A stretch of DNA of 64,000 bases from UBA2767 sp965228625 (GCA_965228625.1 OZ245829.1:1922001-1986000), one strand, 5' to 3'; positions 43,149 to 54,703 are shown, numbered from the stretch's first letter. Made by a program: numbers and translations. Notes: a model not told the origin generated them from the sequence alone.

Positions 43149-45650
43149 ATGGCGTCTGCGACGACCTCCCGCGATGTTTATGCCGGCTTGCACAAGCCTG
43201 AAAGCAACGGTCTGACGGGCCGCATAGCAGATCCGGCGTTTGCCTCAATTGTTGGCGCGATCGCCCGTATCTGCGAGGTCGAGTTCACCGCGATCGTGCT
43301 TGCGGACAACGCCGAGGCTTCGGTTCTGGCGCGCAGCGGCCCCTACCTTCCTGATACAAATCAGCTTGTTACAGCCTCCGTGGGAGCCGTCCGGGCATCG
43401 CGGACGTTGTTGGAAATACCCGACCTGCGGGTCCACGAACAATTGACCACGGTTCTGGGTGCCACGGCGGAGACCGGTCCGCGCTTCTTTGCCGCGCAGC
43501 CGGTGTCGCGGCGTGACGGCGACGGCGCCGCCGTCGGTGCAATCTGCCTTATTGGCAAAACGGTCAAGACCCTCAATGGCGTTCAACGCGGAGCGCTCGA
43601 AGAGTTGTCCGGCGTCGTCGCGGCATTACTCGAACACGGAAACCATACGCTGATCGCCGAGAAATCGCTCGAAGAGGCGCAGCAGGCCGCGGAAACGGCG
43701 CGCGCGGCTGCCCAGGCCCAGATCGAGGACCTTGCGATAGCCCTCGAGTACATGTCGCAGGGCTTGTGCATGTTCGACGGCGATGAGCGTCTCGTCGTCA
43801 GCAACGGGCGTTATGCGTCGATGTATGGCCTGTCGACGGATCTCATGAAACCCGGCGTCAGTTTCCGGAAGATTCTGGATTGCCGGATCAGGAACAATGC
43901 GATCGCAGGCAACGACCCGGAACGCTACATCGAAGAACGCATCGCGTCGGTGCGCGAAAGCACACGTTCGAGAAAGATCCAACACATGTCCGACGGGCGT
44001 GTCCTTGCGATCTCGCACGCGCCCTTACCCGGAGGCGGCTGGGTCGCCACCCACGAAGACATCTCCGAACTGGCCAAGGCGCAGTCCATGAATCAGCGTC
44101 TCGCCCGTATCGTCGAAGACGCAATCAACGAGATTTACGTGTTCGACGCACAAACGCTCAGGTTCACCCAGGTGAACAAAAGCGCTTGCACGAATCTCGG
44201 CTATTCACTTGAGGAGCTGCAGGAGCTCACGCCACTCGACATCAAGCCGGACCATACGCGCGAAACGTTCGAGGCAATCGTTTCACCGTTGCGCACGGGC
44301 GAGAAGGCGCACGTTCAGTTCGAGACGGTGCACAAGCGCAAGGACGGCTCGCTGTACAACGTCCGGGTCACGCTGCAGCAGTTGCACTCGCAAAACCAGC
44401 GGGTCTTCACGGCGTTCATCGAGGACATCACCGAGCATAATGAAGTGCTGCGCGACCTGAAGCAGAGTAAGGAGCTGTTTTCACGGGCGTTTCACGCCAA
44501 TCCCATTGCCTACACAATCTCCGGCCCCGATGGCGAGATCTACGACATCAACGACGCCTGGGTGAAGATGATGGGGTATTCGCGCGAGGAAGCGATCGGC
44601 AATTCCGCCTATGAGCTCGGTCTTTGGGCGGACGCTGAAGACCGAGCTAAATTCGTCGCCCTGCTTGAGAAAAACCGGATCGTCGACAATTACGAAACGC
44701 AATACCGGACGAAGAGCGGGGAACTGCGCGACGTGCACGTCTCGGGCGAGTGGGTCAATGTGCGCGGTGAGCCGCGCATGCTCAACATTTCCCATGACGT
44801 GACCGAACGCAAGGCGACCGAGCGCCGGCTGCTTGAAGACCGCGATATGCTCCAGGAAATGGTCAAGGAAGCGACCGCCGATCTGGAAGCCAAGGCGGAA
44901 GAGCTGGAGACGGCCCTCAACAAGCAGAAAGAGCTCAACGAACTGCAACGCCAGTTCGTCTCCATGGCCAGCCATGAATTCCGTACGCCCCTGGCCATTA
45001 TCGACGCCACCGCCCAGCGCCTCAAGAAGCGCGCCGACCAGATGTCGTCCGGCGATGCCCTGAACAGGATCGATAAAATCCGCCACGCCGTCGCGCGGAT
45101 GACGCGTTTGATGGAGAGCACTCTGACGGCGGCCCGTCTCGAAGACGGCAGAGTGGTTGTCGACATCAGGCCATGTGCAATCGAGCGGATCATTCACGAA
45201 GCCTGTTCACGGCATCAGGAGATTGCCGAGAGCCACGTGATCTCCTGCGAAACCTCGGACCTGCCGGACCTGATCCACGCGGATGCCAGCGCGCTGGAGC
45301 AAATTCTCACCAACCTGCTTTCCAATGCGGTGAAATATGCGCCGGAGGCGCCGGATGTCCGCGTCGCCGCCCGTCGCGACCTTGGCCACATCGTCATAAA
45401 GGTGGCAGACCGCGGCATCGGCATCGATGCCGATGATCTGCCCAACATGTTCAACCGCTTCTTCCGCGCCAAGACGTCGACCGGAATAGCGGGTACCGGC
45501 ATCGGCCTCAATCTCGTCAAGACGCTGGCCGAGATGCACGGCGGTTCCGTTTCGGTCGAAAGCACCAAAGGTGTGGGCAGCACGTTCAGCGTGCGCCTGC
45601 CGATCGAAGGCCCGGCCGTGCCCGAAGAGAGCGGGAGCACGGCGGCTTAG
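43149..45650 (+). CDS. PAS-rich hybrid-free sensor histidine kinase
   Basis: 833 residues, no membrane segment visible, so probably cytosolic. A GAF-like domain is at about 25-160. A helical linker leads to a PAS-like domain (SQGLCMFDGDERLVVSNG) near 195-300. Two further PAS domains follow at about 315-435 and 445-560 (VNKSACTNLGYSLEEL, NDAWVKMMGYSREEA). A coiled coil leads to the HisKA helix with SMASHEFRTPLAII (phospho-His 609). HATPase with LLSNAVKYAPEA and GTGIGLNLVKTLAEMHGG ends the protein. No partner response regulator lies nearby. Confidence 0.92.
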   Translation: MASATTSRDVYAGLHKPESNGLTGRIADPAFASIVGAIARICEVEFTAIVLADNAEASVLARSGPYLPDTNQLVTASVGAVRASRTLLEIPDLRVHEQLTTVLGATAETGPRFFAAQPVSRRDGDGAAVGAICLIGKTVKTLNGVQRGALEELSGVVAALLEHGNHTLIAEKSLEEAQQAAETARAAAQAQIEDLAIALEYMSQGLCMFDGDERLVVSNGRYASMYGLSTDLMKPGVSFRKILDCRIRNNAIAGNDPERYIEERIASVRESTRSRKIQHMSDGRVLAISHAPLPGGGWVATHEDISELAKAQSMNQRLARIVEDAINEIYVFDAQTLRFTQVNKSACTNLGYSLEELQELTPLDIKPDHTRETFEAIVSPLRTGEKAHVQFETVHKRKDGSLYNVRVTLQQLHSQNQRVFTAFIEDITEHNEVLRDLKQSKELFSRAFHANPIAYTISGPDGEIYDINDAWVKMMGYSREEAIGNSAYELGLWADAEDRAKFVALLEKNRIVDNYETQYRTKSGELRDVHVSGEWVNVRGEPRMLNISHDVTERKATERRLLEDRDMLQEMVKEATADLEAKAEELETALNKQKELNELQRQFVSMASHEFRTPLAIIDATAQRLKKRADQMSSGDALNRIDKIRHAVARMTRLMESTLTAARLEDGRVVVDIRPCAIERIIHEACSRHQEIAESHVISCETSDLPDLIHADASALEQILTNLLSNAVKYAPEAPDVRVAARRDLGHIVIKVADRGIGIDADDLPNMFNRFFRAKTSTGIAGTGIGLNLVKTLAEMHGGSVSVESTKGVGSTFSVRLPIEGPAVPEESGSTAA

Positions 45651-45665
45651 AGCCGGCGATTTCCG

Positions 45666-46088
45666 CTATTTGAACTGGGGCGAGCGCGCGGCCGGTCCGA
45701 TGCAGCGAAGCTGATAGCTGTCCATGACCGGGTGCGCCAGATTGACCCGTGAGTTCGGCAAGGCCTCCAACATGGGCACGCGGTACCTGGGCGCATCGTA
45801 GAGCACCAGCTTGGCCGACGGACCCGTTGTTACCGACAGAACCCGCCGGTTGAGGTCGCGGCCGTCCGAGTACCGCAGATCGCGGATACGCGGCACGTCT
45901 TCCGGTCCGATACGCTCAAGCGAAACACCACTGCCGTTGCGGCCCTCGTGAAACACCGCGTAGCACGAGCTTCCGGCCGGCTCGACCTGTGCGAGCGTGA
46001 TGCCCACCTCCTGGGCGCCGGTTCCGGCTGCGAAAAACGTGACGGCAAAGACCGCCAGGGCTCCTGAGAATTTCCCGACTGCACTCAT
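45666..46088 (-). CDS. Secreted protein of unknown function
   Basis: 140 residues from MSAVGKFSGALAVFAVTFFA, signal peptide ending GTGA-QE. The mature part has two cysteines (GSSCYAVFHEGRN, YQLRCIGPAAR). A GTG three codons upstream is an alternative start. Not recognised. Confidence 0.65.
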   Translation of the reverse strand: MSAVGKFSGALAVFAVTFFAAGTGAQEVGITLAQVEPAGSSCYAVFHEGRNGSGVSLERIGPEDVPRIRDLRYSDGRDLNRRVLSVTTGPSAKLVLYDAPRYRVPMLEALPNSRVNLAHPVMDSYQLRCIGPAARSPQFK

Positions 46089-46292
46089 AACTTGCACCTG
46101 AATTCAACACGTTACTGGTGCGACGCCTAGCACCCGATTTTGTCCGAGATGTGTTCGCATGCCGGCGTGATTGCAGCACGCTGCCATCGCGCCGTCACAC
46201 GCGCCGCAAACTGTGCCATTCTGGATATGGACAGGCATCATCGCCGAACGGCAGTGGTGCTTCGGTCAGATGTGGAGCGTCAGGAGGGAAAA

Positions 46293-47156
46293 ATGCAATC
46301 GCGGACCATCAGGAACTCGGCGCTGGCTATCATGGCCGTATTGGCCGTCGGACTGACCAGCAGTCTCGTTTCGGGCAAGGAACCACGGACGGGCACCAGT
46401 GAAAATCTGAACGGTGTCCTCTGGATGCAGACATCGGTGGAATACAAGATGTCCGTCACCCAGGCGTATCGTATGGCCGAAGTGATGGTCGACCGCGCGC
46501 TTACGGACCCCGGCTGGACAGCGATTCCGGAGCAGAAGAACGCCCGCGAGCTCCGGAACACCGCCGTCATCCTAGATCTGGATGAGACCGTTCTCGACAA
46601 TTCACGCTTCCAGGGTCAGTTGATCCGCGACGGGATTCAGTTCAGTCGCAGCCTCTGGCAGCAATGGCAACAAACCGGCAAGCCCGGGCTTCTTCCCGGC
46701 GCCGGACGCTTCATACGGCGGTTGCAGGAACTGCACGTCGACGTCTTCTATATCACCAATCGCGACAACGAGTACGCCGGCGACACGATCAAGCTGTTGC
46801 GGGAACTCAACCTTCCCGTTGATGCCGACGGCGCCAACCTCCTGAGCAAGAACAAACCGCCGACGAAGGGTTCCGACAAGAACTCCCGTCGCGAAATCGT
46901 TGCGCAGACGCACCGCGTGCTCTTGCTCGTAGGGGACGATCTCAACGACTTCATATCCGGCGTCCACGGGTCGGAGGCCACGCTCGAAGGCCGGGACGAG
47001 ATCGCGGAAGCCCACAAGGATCTCTGGGGCACGAAATGGATCATCATTCCCAATCCGATCTACGGATCATGGGAGCGCGCGCTTTACGGGTTTGATAACA
47101 AGCTAAACCATCAGCAGAGACTCGAGGCGAAACTCAAGCATCTGCGGGGCAGTTAG
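46293..47156 (+). CDS. Class B acid phosphatase-like HAD protein, exported
   Basis: 287 residues from MQSRTIRNSALAIMAV with AGGAGGG upstream. Signal peptide ends near VSGK. HAD motif I is AVILDLDETVLDNSRF; motif II is VFYITNRDNEYA, and the late VLLLVGDDLNDF supplies the final acidic pair. The layout matches the class B / lipoprotein e(P4) phosphatases, which dephosphorylate nucleotides in the periplasm. No lipobox, so it is probably soluble or anchored by its signal. Confidence 0.87.
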   Translation: MQSRTIRNSALAIMAVLAVGLTSSLVSGKEPRTGTSENLNGVLWMQTSVEYKMSVTQAYRMAEVMVDRALTDPGWTAIPEQKNARELRNTAVILDLDETVLDNSRFQGQLIRDGIQFSRSLWQQWQQTGKPGLLPGAGRFIRRLQELHVDVFYITNRDNEYAGDTIKLLRELNLPVDADGANLLSKNKPPTKGSDKNSRREIVAQTHRVLLLVGDDLNDFISGVHGSEATLEGRDEIAEAHKDLWGTKWIIIPNPIYGSWERALYGFDNKLNHQQRLEAKLKHLRGS

Positions 47157-47632
47157 CCCTCTCGACTGGCGAGTTCGTCGATCAGCGCGGCAACAAATTC
47201 CTCCGCCTGCCGCTGGATGCCGGGCTCGCCGCTCTCACGCGGTCCGGCGACATTGAGCACGCTGACCTTCTCGCCCTCGACCCAGTCCGCCACGCGGCGG
47301 GCTTCTTCGGCAAGATCGCCGGCGGGGTCGGCCCACAGATGGGGGCGTTTCATGTTCACCGCAAAGGTCCGGGTCAGTTTGGTGCCACCCGAAAGCTCCG
47401 GATCGTGCGTCAGGATCAGGGTCGCATCGGAGTCGCGCGCATTCGCCTTGGTGCGGTCCGCATAGTCTGCGCTCGCCATTTCCTGAACCGGATATTTCTC
47501 AGGGATGGTGCCGTCTTCGGCCCGCCGCCCCTTCGGGCACCAGCCCCCCGCATCGATCCCGGCGGCGAGCGCCGCGTCCAGCGCGCCGCGGTCGACGCCG
47601 GTCTGTCCTCCGGAAACGATGCGTTTGAGCAT
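47153..47632 (-). CDS. Putative molybdenum carrier protein
   Basis: 159 residues with KRIVSGGQTGVDRGALDAAL and GWCPKGRRAEDGTIPEKY near the N-terminus and NVAGPRESGEPGIQ in the C-terminal half, the pattern of the MoCo-carrier/SLOG-like Rossmann family. Such proteins bind molybdenum cofactor or nucleotide-type ligands. It is convergent with the phosphatase (4-base overlap). Confidence 0.85.
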   Translation of the reverse strand: MLKRIVSGGQTGVDRGALDAALAAGIDAGGWCPKGRRAEDGTIPEKYPVQEMASADYADRTKANARDSDATLILTHDPELSGGTKLTRTFAVNMKRPHLWADPAGDLAEEARRVADWVEGEKVSVLNVAGPRESGEPGIQRQAEEFVAALIDELASREG

Positions 47633-47651
47633 GTATGAGCCCCCTGCCCGC

Positions 47652-47984
47652 CTAGGCGCCGCGGCCGCCCGGTGGCTCGGCGGATTTCAGGATGGTGGCC
47701 AGAAGACCGGGAAACCGCTTTTCCAGGTCGTCGCGCCGCACCGTGTTGATCACCTGTGTCCCGTTTCGTTCCGAGCGGATCAACCCCGCCTCGCGCAGCA
47801 GCTTGAAGTGATGCGACAGGGTCGATTTCGGCATGTCGCACGGCGCCGCCGCGGTGCAGTTCAAATTGCCGGAACATCCGGCCAGCAGGCGAATGATCGC
47901 CAGACGGTGCGGGTCGGCCAGTGCGTAGAGCACGCCTTCAAGGCTGATGTCCTCTGCCGAGGGATGAACGAACGGTCTCGCCAT
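47652..47984 (-). CDS. ArsR-family transcriptional regulator
   Basis: 110 residues from MARPFVHPSAEDISLEG; a TTG three codons upstream has the better-spaced ribosome binding site and could be used. Winged-helix with DPHRLAIIRLLAG and KSTLSHHFKLLREAGLI. Cysteines in AGCSGNLNC and APCDMPK may bind a ligand or metal. Divergent from the SDR gene with a 19-bp palindromic operator between, so it probably represses that gene. Confidence 0.9.
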   Translation of the reverse strand: MARPFVHPSAEDISLEGVLYALADPHRLAIIRLLAGCSGNLNCTAAAPCDMPKSTLSHHFKLLREAGLIRSERNGTQVINTVRRDDLEKRFPGLLATILKSAEPPGGRGA

Positions 47985-48021
47985 GAAATGCAATATGCCG
48001 CCCCTTCACCAAAAGTTCAAT

Positions 48022-48040
48022 AGTTCAATATTCTTGAACT
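48022..48040. promoter_or_regulatory. ArsR-type operator, 19-bp inverted repeat
   Basis: AGTTCAA and TTGAACT around a 5-base centre. Another AGTTCAA lies at 48014 and a TGAACT at 48043, so the half-site occurs four times in 36 bp. It lies between the divergent ArsR and SDR genes. Confidence 0.72.
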
Positions 48041-48120
48041 TCTGAACTTACCCCTTACATAGCGATTGAGCGCGGCCCCCGGGGCCGGAAAAGATTGATA
48101 CGGATGAAAGGGACAGACCA

Positions 48121-48891
48121 ATGGCTCAGACACTGAAAGACAAGGTTGCGGTGGTGACCGGCGCCAGCCGCGGCATCGGCCGGGAAATCGCACAGACACT
48201 TGCCCGCGAAGGCGCGCTGGTTGCCGTCCACTATGGCGGCAGCGAAGAGGCGGCGAAAGACACCGTCGGCCAGATCGAGGCAGCGGGCGGGCAGGCCTTC
48301 ATCGTTCAGGGTGACCTGTCGAAATCGGCTGCGGCGAAAGAGCTTTTCGCCAAGATCGACAAGGAACTGAAAGACCGCACCGGCAGCGAGAAATTCGACA
48401 TCCTCGTCAACAATGCGGGCATCGCAAGCTTCGTCGGCTTCGCCGACACCAGCGAGGACGAGTTCGACGAACAGATGGCCGTCAACATACGGGCGCCCTA
48501 CTTCCTGTCACAGGAAGCAGCCGGCCGGCTCAATGACAATGGCCGCATCATCAATTTCTCCACCGTCGTGGTGCGCATGCCGATTGCGGCGGCCGCGGCC
48601 TATTCCGTGTCCAAGGGCGGTGTCGACGTATTGACCCGGGCCCTGGCGGCTGAACTCGGCGAGCGTGGCATCACCGTCAACGCCATCGCACCGGGCGCGA
48701 TCCAGACCGACATGGCCGAGTTCCTGAAAGATCCGGACGGTGTCGAATACACCAAGGCGACCCAGACGCTGAAGCGGCTTGGGCAGACTGACGATATCGC
48801 CGAGCTCGCGCTCTATCTGGCCTCGCCCGCGAGCCGCTGGGTGACCGGTCAGGTGATCGAGGCGTCGGGCGGCGCGCGCGTCACTTACTAG
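48121..48891 (+). CDS. Short-chain dehydrogenase/reductase
   Basis: 256 residues, classical SDR. TGASRGIG (NAD(P) site), LVNNAGIAS (strand 4), the Ser in INFSTVV, the YSVSKGG Tyr-Lys pair and PGAIQTDM are all present. Likely NADP(H)-dependent reduction of a carbonyl compound. Regulated by the divergent ArsR protein through the AGTTCAA operator (inference). Confidence 0.93.
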   Translation: MAQTLKDKVAVVTGASRGIGREIAQTLAREGALVAVHYGGSEEAAKDTVGQIEAAGGQAFIVQGDLSKSAAAKELFAKIDKELKDRTGSEKFDILVNNAGIASFVGFADTSEDEFDEQMAVNIRAPYFLSQEAAGRLNDNGRIINFSTVVVRMPIAAAAAYSVSKGGVDVLTRALAAELGERGITVNAIAPGAIQTDMAEFLKDPDGVEYTKATQTLKRLGQTDDIAELALYLASPASRWVTGQVIEASGGARVTY

Positions 48892-49129
48892 GCCCGGCAG
48901 GTCCGGCCGGACGAAGAGGCATCGACGGGACACGGGCGTTCTCCTTGCAAGCGCCCGTGTCCGCTCCCTCTGTCCGCGCAGCGTGGCTCTCCTCCGTCCA
49001 GAGGTGCGCGCGGACAGATCACGAGACGGCGGCGCACGACCCCTCCTCCCCGTGCGCCGCCGTTGCGTTCGCCGCAGCGAGATCATTCACCTAAACTCTT
49101 TCCAACATTCCAGGTCACAAGGACACGTC

Positions 49130-49462
49130 ATGACGGAAATCAAAGACTTCCACGCCCATGTCTATTTCGACGCCGACACTCTCGACCAGGCGCGCGCCCT
49201 GTGCGAGCAGGCCCGCGACACCTTCGGGATCGAGATGGGGCGGGTGCACGAGAAGCCGGTCGGCCCGCACCCGGACTGGAGCTGCCAGCTCGCCTTCGGA
49301 CCTGAAAAGTTCGCCGACGTCGTGCCCTGGCTCGCGCTCAACCGCAACGGCCTCACCGTGTTCGTTCACCCGGAAACGGGAGACGGCCTGAAGGACCACA
49401 CCGAGCACGCCATGTGGATGGGCCAGATCCGGCCGCTCGACGCGTCGGTGTTTGAGGGGTGA
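49130..49462 (+). CDS. DOPA 4,5-dioxygenase-family protein
   Basis: 110 residues from MTEIKDFHAHVYFDADTLDQ. DFHAHVYFD with its histidines, PHPDWSCQLAF and LTVFVHPETGDGLKDHTEHAMWMG match the small DOPA-dioxygenase-like family. Members are metal-dependent ring-cleaving or related enzymes; the bacterial function is mostly unknown. The 238-bp gap to the SDR gene shows nothing. Confidence 0.88.
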   Translation: MTEIKDFHAHVYFDADTLDQARALCEQARDTFGIEMGRVHEKPVGPHPDWSCQLAFGPEKFADVVPWLALNRNGLTVFVHPETGDGLKDHTEHAMWMGQIRPLDASVFEG

Positions 49463-49544
49463 TGGCGGCGCATGGTCCAAGGCGCGCGAACCGATCGTGA
49501 AGCAGTAGCGACGGTGGAACGCGAACAACCGACACGCCACTCGT

Positions 49545-50396
49545 CTATGTCATGCCGGGCGGTGCGGGAACTGCCTTTTTGTAGGTCAGGTATGCGTAGG
49601 TGACGGACAAGACTCCGACGCCGAGGAGCGTGTGCAATGCCATCCATACGCCGATGAAGAATTCAACCAATGTGCTCGGCAGCACGCTGAACGGATTGAC
49701 GATGGCAAAGGCAACCATATGGGGGATCACCAACACCAAGTTCACAACAAAATACAAAGAGATAATCGCCAGCAACTGCCAACCACATCCCGTCGAAAGA
49801 CGCCAGGCGGCACGGAAGCCGAAATTCGGACGCGTGATCGCCTTTGCAGGAAGGACCAGACCCAGTCGGAATGTGGCGACACCAAGCCATAGAACAAGCG
49901 GTACAAGCACGATGAACACGAGAATGAACAAGAGAATGCCGACGGCGGATTGTTGAGCGCTGAAGGTTGCAAATGTGCTTGAGAAAGCGGCAACGAAAAG
50001 CACCAGGACGATCATTGAGAGCATGGATATCAGGAAGCCATACGGGAGGTATCGCCACACGACCGCATCAAACCGCAATGGGATACCTTCCGCGGATTCT
50101 TCATCGAGCAAAACGCTACGGTGCCAGTAGACGGCCATCATGGCCGCCAGGACAACAAGAAGAAGAATTCCGGCTACATGCAATGCGATTTGCGCTTCGG
50201 TGGGTAGAAGACCGGGGTCCCCACGGCTCGCATTGCCATATCCGAAAATCCGGAATGTGCCCGTATCCGCACCAATCCCACTTGTCACAAAGAGAAGAAT
50301 TATTGGCAAAGATACGAATAGCGCGAAACGACGCTTGCGCCAGATCAGTAAAATAGCATGTTTGATTATCTGAAGCGGCGGCAACTTTAAGTTCAT
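49545..50396 (-). CDS. Polytopic membrane protein, paralogue of 50662
   Basis: 283 residues with about six membrane segments. It shares LPP--I--A--LIW-KR-FAL, AVYWHRSVLLDEES and IPLRFDAVVWRYLPYG with the protein at 50662, so the two arose by tandem duplication. The leader region (50397-50460) is unusually AT-rich. No function is recognised. Confidence 0.75.
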   Translation of the reverse strand: MNLKLPPLQIIKHAILLIWRKRRFALFVSLPIILLFVTSGIGADTGTFRIFGYGNASRGDPGLLPTEAQIALHVAGILLLVVLAAMMAVYWHRSVLLDEESAEGIPLRFDAVVWRYLPYGFLISMLSMIVLVLFVAAFSSTFATFSAQQSAVGILLFILVFIVLVPLVLWLGVATFRLGLVLPAKAITRPNFGFRAAWRLSTGCGWQLLAIISLYFVVNLVLVIPHMVAFAIVNPFSVLPSTLVEFFIGVWMALHTLLGVGVLSVTYAYLTYKKAVPAPPGMT

Positions 50397-50534
50397 TATA
50401 TTTATTATTACAATTTATGGTTGCTTTTATGCCGAATTATACATCGCTTATATGAATTTACGCAGGAAATACAATACAAATATTTGCACCTCCACAGGCG
50501 ATTGGATCGAAGTGCAGACCGAAACGACGAGACA

Positions 50535-50640
50535 GTAAAGAAAAGGGCAGCCGAAACCGCCGTTTTCGTCTGTTCGCTATGGCGTGAACCCTACTGCGCA
50601 GCGGGCGGGCTTTTGAGGCATTCGTCGCGCGCCCGACGAG
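50535..50640 (-). pseudogene. Relic of the thiC 3' end and terminator
   Basis: The minus strand reads DECLKSPPAAQ and a stop (TAG at 50591-50593), against NESLKAPPAAE at the end of thiC. The following 60 bases mirror the bases after thiC, including a decayed terminator stem. It was copied with the membrane-protein gene in a tandem duplication. Confidence 0.75.
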
Positions 50641-50661
50641 ACGAGCCAGGATCCATCTGAC

Positions 50662-51519
50662 CTACTTCCGCGCCACCGCTCCGCCTCTCGGGCCTTCATA
50701 GGTCAAATAGGCGAAGGTCAGGGAGAGCACGCCGATGGAGATCAGCATTTGCGCGGCGTAAACAACCGCTTCGAGTGACAGGGTTAGTGATTTCGGCAGG
50801 CTGGCAAACAGGGCCAACGCCGGCAGCCCGAATATCAAAAGCAGCACGCCCAGAGTTATAGCAATCAGGATACTCAGGCCGAACATCAGAAGGACGATTG
50901 CCAGAATCTGCCAGTTGTGCCCCCGGGACGTCTGCCATGCCTTGCGAAACCCGAAATCCTCGAGCCCGATTGCCGCCGCGGGAAGCGTCAGGCTCAGCCG
51001 AAACATGACAATGGCGAGAAAGATCAAAAACGGCAGGAAAGCAACAAACAGCATAGCTCCCACGGTTGTGTCCGCGCCTGCCACTGACAGGATGCCGCCA
51101 AGCACACCAAAGATCACGCCGAACGTCAGGCCGAACATCATCATCCACAGGATCATGCCGATGGCGTAGAGAATGTAACGCCAGAGCACGCGGTCATAAC
51201 GCAACGGGATGGTTCCAACCGCATGTTCACCGAGAAGGATACTCCTGTGCCAATAAACGGCGACGCCGGCAAACAGGAAACTCAACAGCAACCCGAACGG
51301 CAGGCTCCACATCACTTGGCTGGAAGACGGCTCCTGAGGCTCCTGCTCTTCAAGCAATTCAGGGGTCGGCGTTTCAATGATCCCGAGATCCATCGCCACC
51401 CCGGTCAGCGTGTACAGCAGGATGACCGGAAACGAGATATAGAGGGCGAAAAGGCGCTTTTCCCAGATCAATGAAATGGCCTTCGTGAAGATCTTCCACG
51501 GCGGGAGTTCGTTTTCCAT
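50662..51519 (-). CDS. Polytopic membrane protein downstream of thiC
   Basis: 285 residues with about six membrane segments: MENELPPWKIFTKAISLIWE, YWHRSILLGEHAVGTIPLRY and ALFASLPKSLTLSLE. Paralogue of the 49545 protein. It lies 198 bp after thiC behind a terminator, so it has its own promoter or partial read-through. Function unknown. Confidence 0.75.
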   Translation of the reverse strand: MENELPPWKIFTKAISLIWEKRLFALYISFPVILLYTLTGVAMDLGIIETPTPELLEEQEPQEPSSSQVMWSLPFGLLLSFLFAGVAVYWHRSILLGEHAVGTIPLRYDRVLWRYILYAIGMILWMMMFGLTFGVIFGVLGGILSVAGADTTVGAMLFVAFLPFLIFLAIVMFRLSLTLPAAAIGLEDFGFRKAWQTSRGHNWQILAIVLLMFGLSILIAITLGVLLLIFGLPALALFASLPKSLTLSLEAVVYAAQMLISIGVLSLTFAYLTYEGPRGGAVARK

Positions 51520-51663
51520 GACGTGAATATTCGCAATCTTATTGAATGTCGGATGATCGGAAGTGTCGCAGATTCACATGAGTTATGTGCAGTAACTTAA
51601 CAAAAATCTCGCAGATGTCCTCCGAATGACTGATTTGGCCATGCGTCGGTTTTGACGTACGAC

Positions 51664-51693
51664 AAAAAAGGGCGGCCCCGAAGCCGCCCTTTT
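51664..51693 (-). terminator. Terminator after thiC
   Basis: Stem GGGCGGC/GCCGCCC with a 6-base loop, flanked by AAAAAA on one side and TTTT on the other, so it can work on both strands. Lies 25 bases after the thiC stop on the minus strand. Confidence 0.85.
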
Positions 51694-51717
51694 CATCTGT
51701 TCGTCGTGGCGTAAACC

Positions 51718-53621
<1,904 letters not shown>

Positions 53622-53622
<1 letters not shown>

Positions 53623-54239
53623 CAATACCTTCCTTGTGTATCGGCGGGACGCAATGTCGAAACAATCAGTGTTTCGACACCTGCCGGATTTGTGATTGCA
53701 ATCAGTCGTTTGAATCCACTGCCGCGCTTTTCTTGTTCATTCCCTTCGGGTTCATCGAAAATGATCGTGCCCGACCGGCCATTTTCGGTCCGACTGATCG
53801 TCGTGAATGCACTCGGACCCAGACTGTGAATCCGGGACGGCGGCATGGTCTGGAGGATGATCACGCGCTTGCCGGTCAGGCCATAAAACGTTCGCCAGCT
53901 TGCCGCGAAACTCTTCAGGCCCTGGATGAGGCCATAAATCCCGGCGGCCACGAGAATCAAAAGAAAGGCGGCGAAGAACTGATCGAAGGCCGATGCTTCC
54001 GACGGCGCGTCGCCGCCAATAATCGCCATCAGCGCTTCCCGATAGCGGGGTTCAGCCAGGAACACCACGGCAAACAAACCAACAAATGCAGTCTGAAAAA
54101 TCAGCATGGGCAATTGCGGCAAAGCCAGCTTCAGTCCGGGCGGCTTTTCCGCCCACAAAAGAACCTCTCCCGGCTCCAGGTAAGGCTTGATCGCCCTCTG
54201 CGCGGCCGCATCAATGTCGGGCTGTCGGTGCAACGTCAT
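53622..54239 (-). CDS. Membrane protein with PH-like domain, second gene of the TPP-riboswitch operon
   Basis: 205 residues from MTLHRQPDIDAAAQRAIKP. Two membrane segments near 47-65 and 87-107, followed by a beta-rich part with TGKRVIILQTMPPSRIHSL and RSGTIIFDEPEGNE. The layout resembles bacterial PH-domain membrane proteins. Stop and neighbouring start codons overlap on both sides, so it is coupled to the 54239 gene and to thiC. Role in thiamine use unknown. Confidence 0.75.
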
Positions 54240-54625
54240 CAGGCAATAAACCCCTGGTAGGTCAGGAAGGCTCCGAGCAGGCCGTTGAGAACGGCGGCGA
54301 TGCGGATGATCGGGCGCGTCTCCAGCATCCACTCCCCCATCTGCTTCACCTGCGTCGGGAAGGCCATGCGGAAAATGCCGGAGAGGATGGATATGTAACC
54401 GAAGATCGTGATGATGACGCGCCAGTCCAGAACCCAGAAATTATGAAACGTGATGATGGTGATGCCCGCGATCAGCGTGAGGATTCCGGCGAGGTAGATC
54501 ACGGCCGGGGAATTCATGAAGTCCTCCGCGACTTCGCGAATGCCCTCCCGGTCGCGCAGCATGGCGACCGCAACGACGAGCATGTAGGGACCCAGGAACC
54601 GTGCAAACAGGATCGATGTCGTCAT
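54239..54625 (-). CDS. Small polytopic membrane protein, first gene of the TPP-riboswitch operon
   Basis: 128 residues from MTTSILFARFLGPYMLVV; a GTG at 54634 is an alternative. Four hydrophobic segments, including AVIYLAGILTLIAGITII and AAVLNGLLGAFLTYQGFIA. Its stop and the start of the next gene overlap (TGATG). The TPP riboswitch lies about 80 bp upstream, so it is regulated with thiC. It might move a thiamine precursor or pyrimidine, but this is not shown. Confidence 0.72.
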   Translation of the reverse strand: MTTSILFARFLGPYMLVVAVAMLRDREGIREVAEDFMNSPAVIYLAGILTLIAGITIITFHNFWVLDWRVIITIFGYISILSGIFRMAFPTQVKQMGEWMLETRPIIRIAAVLNGLLGAFLTYQGFIA

Positions 54626-54703
54626 CTCCACCACTCATGCGCGTCCACGCTGACGCTGCATGCCCAAACTCTCCGGAGTGGCGGCGGGGGGAAAACGCTC
54701 GGT

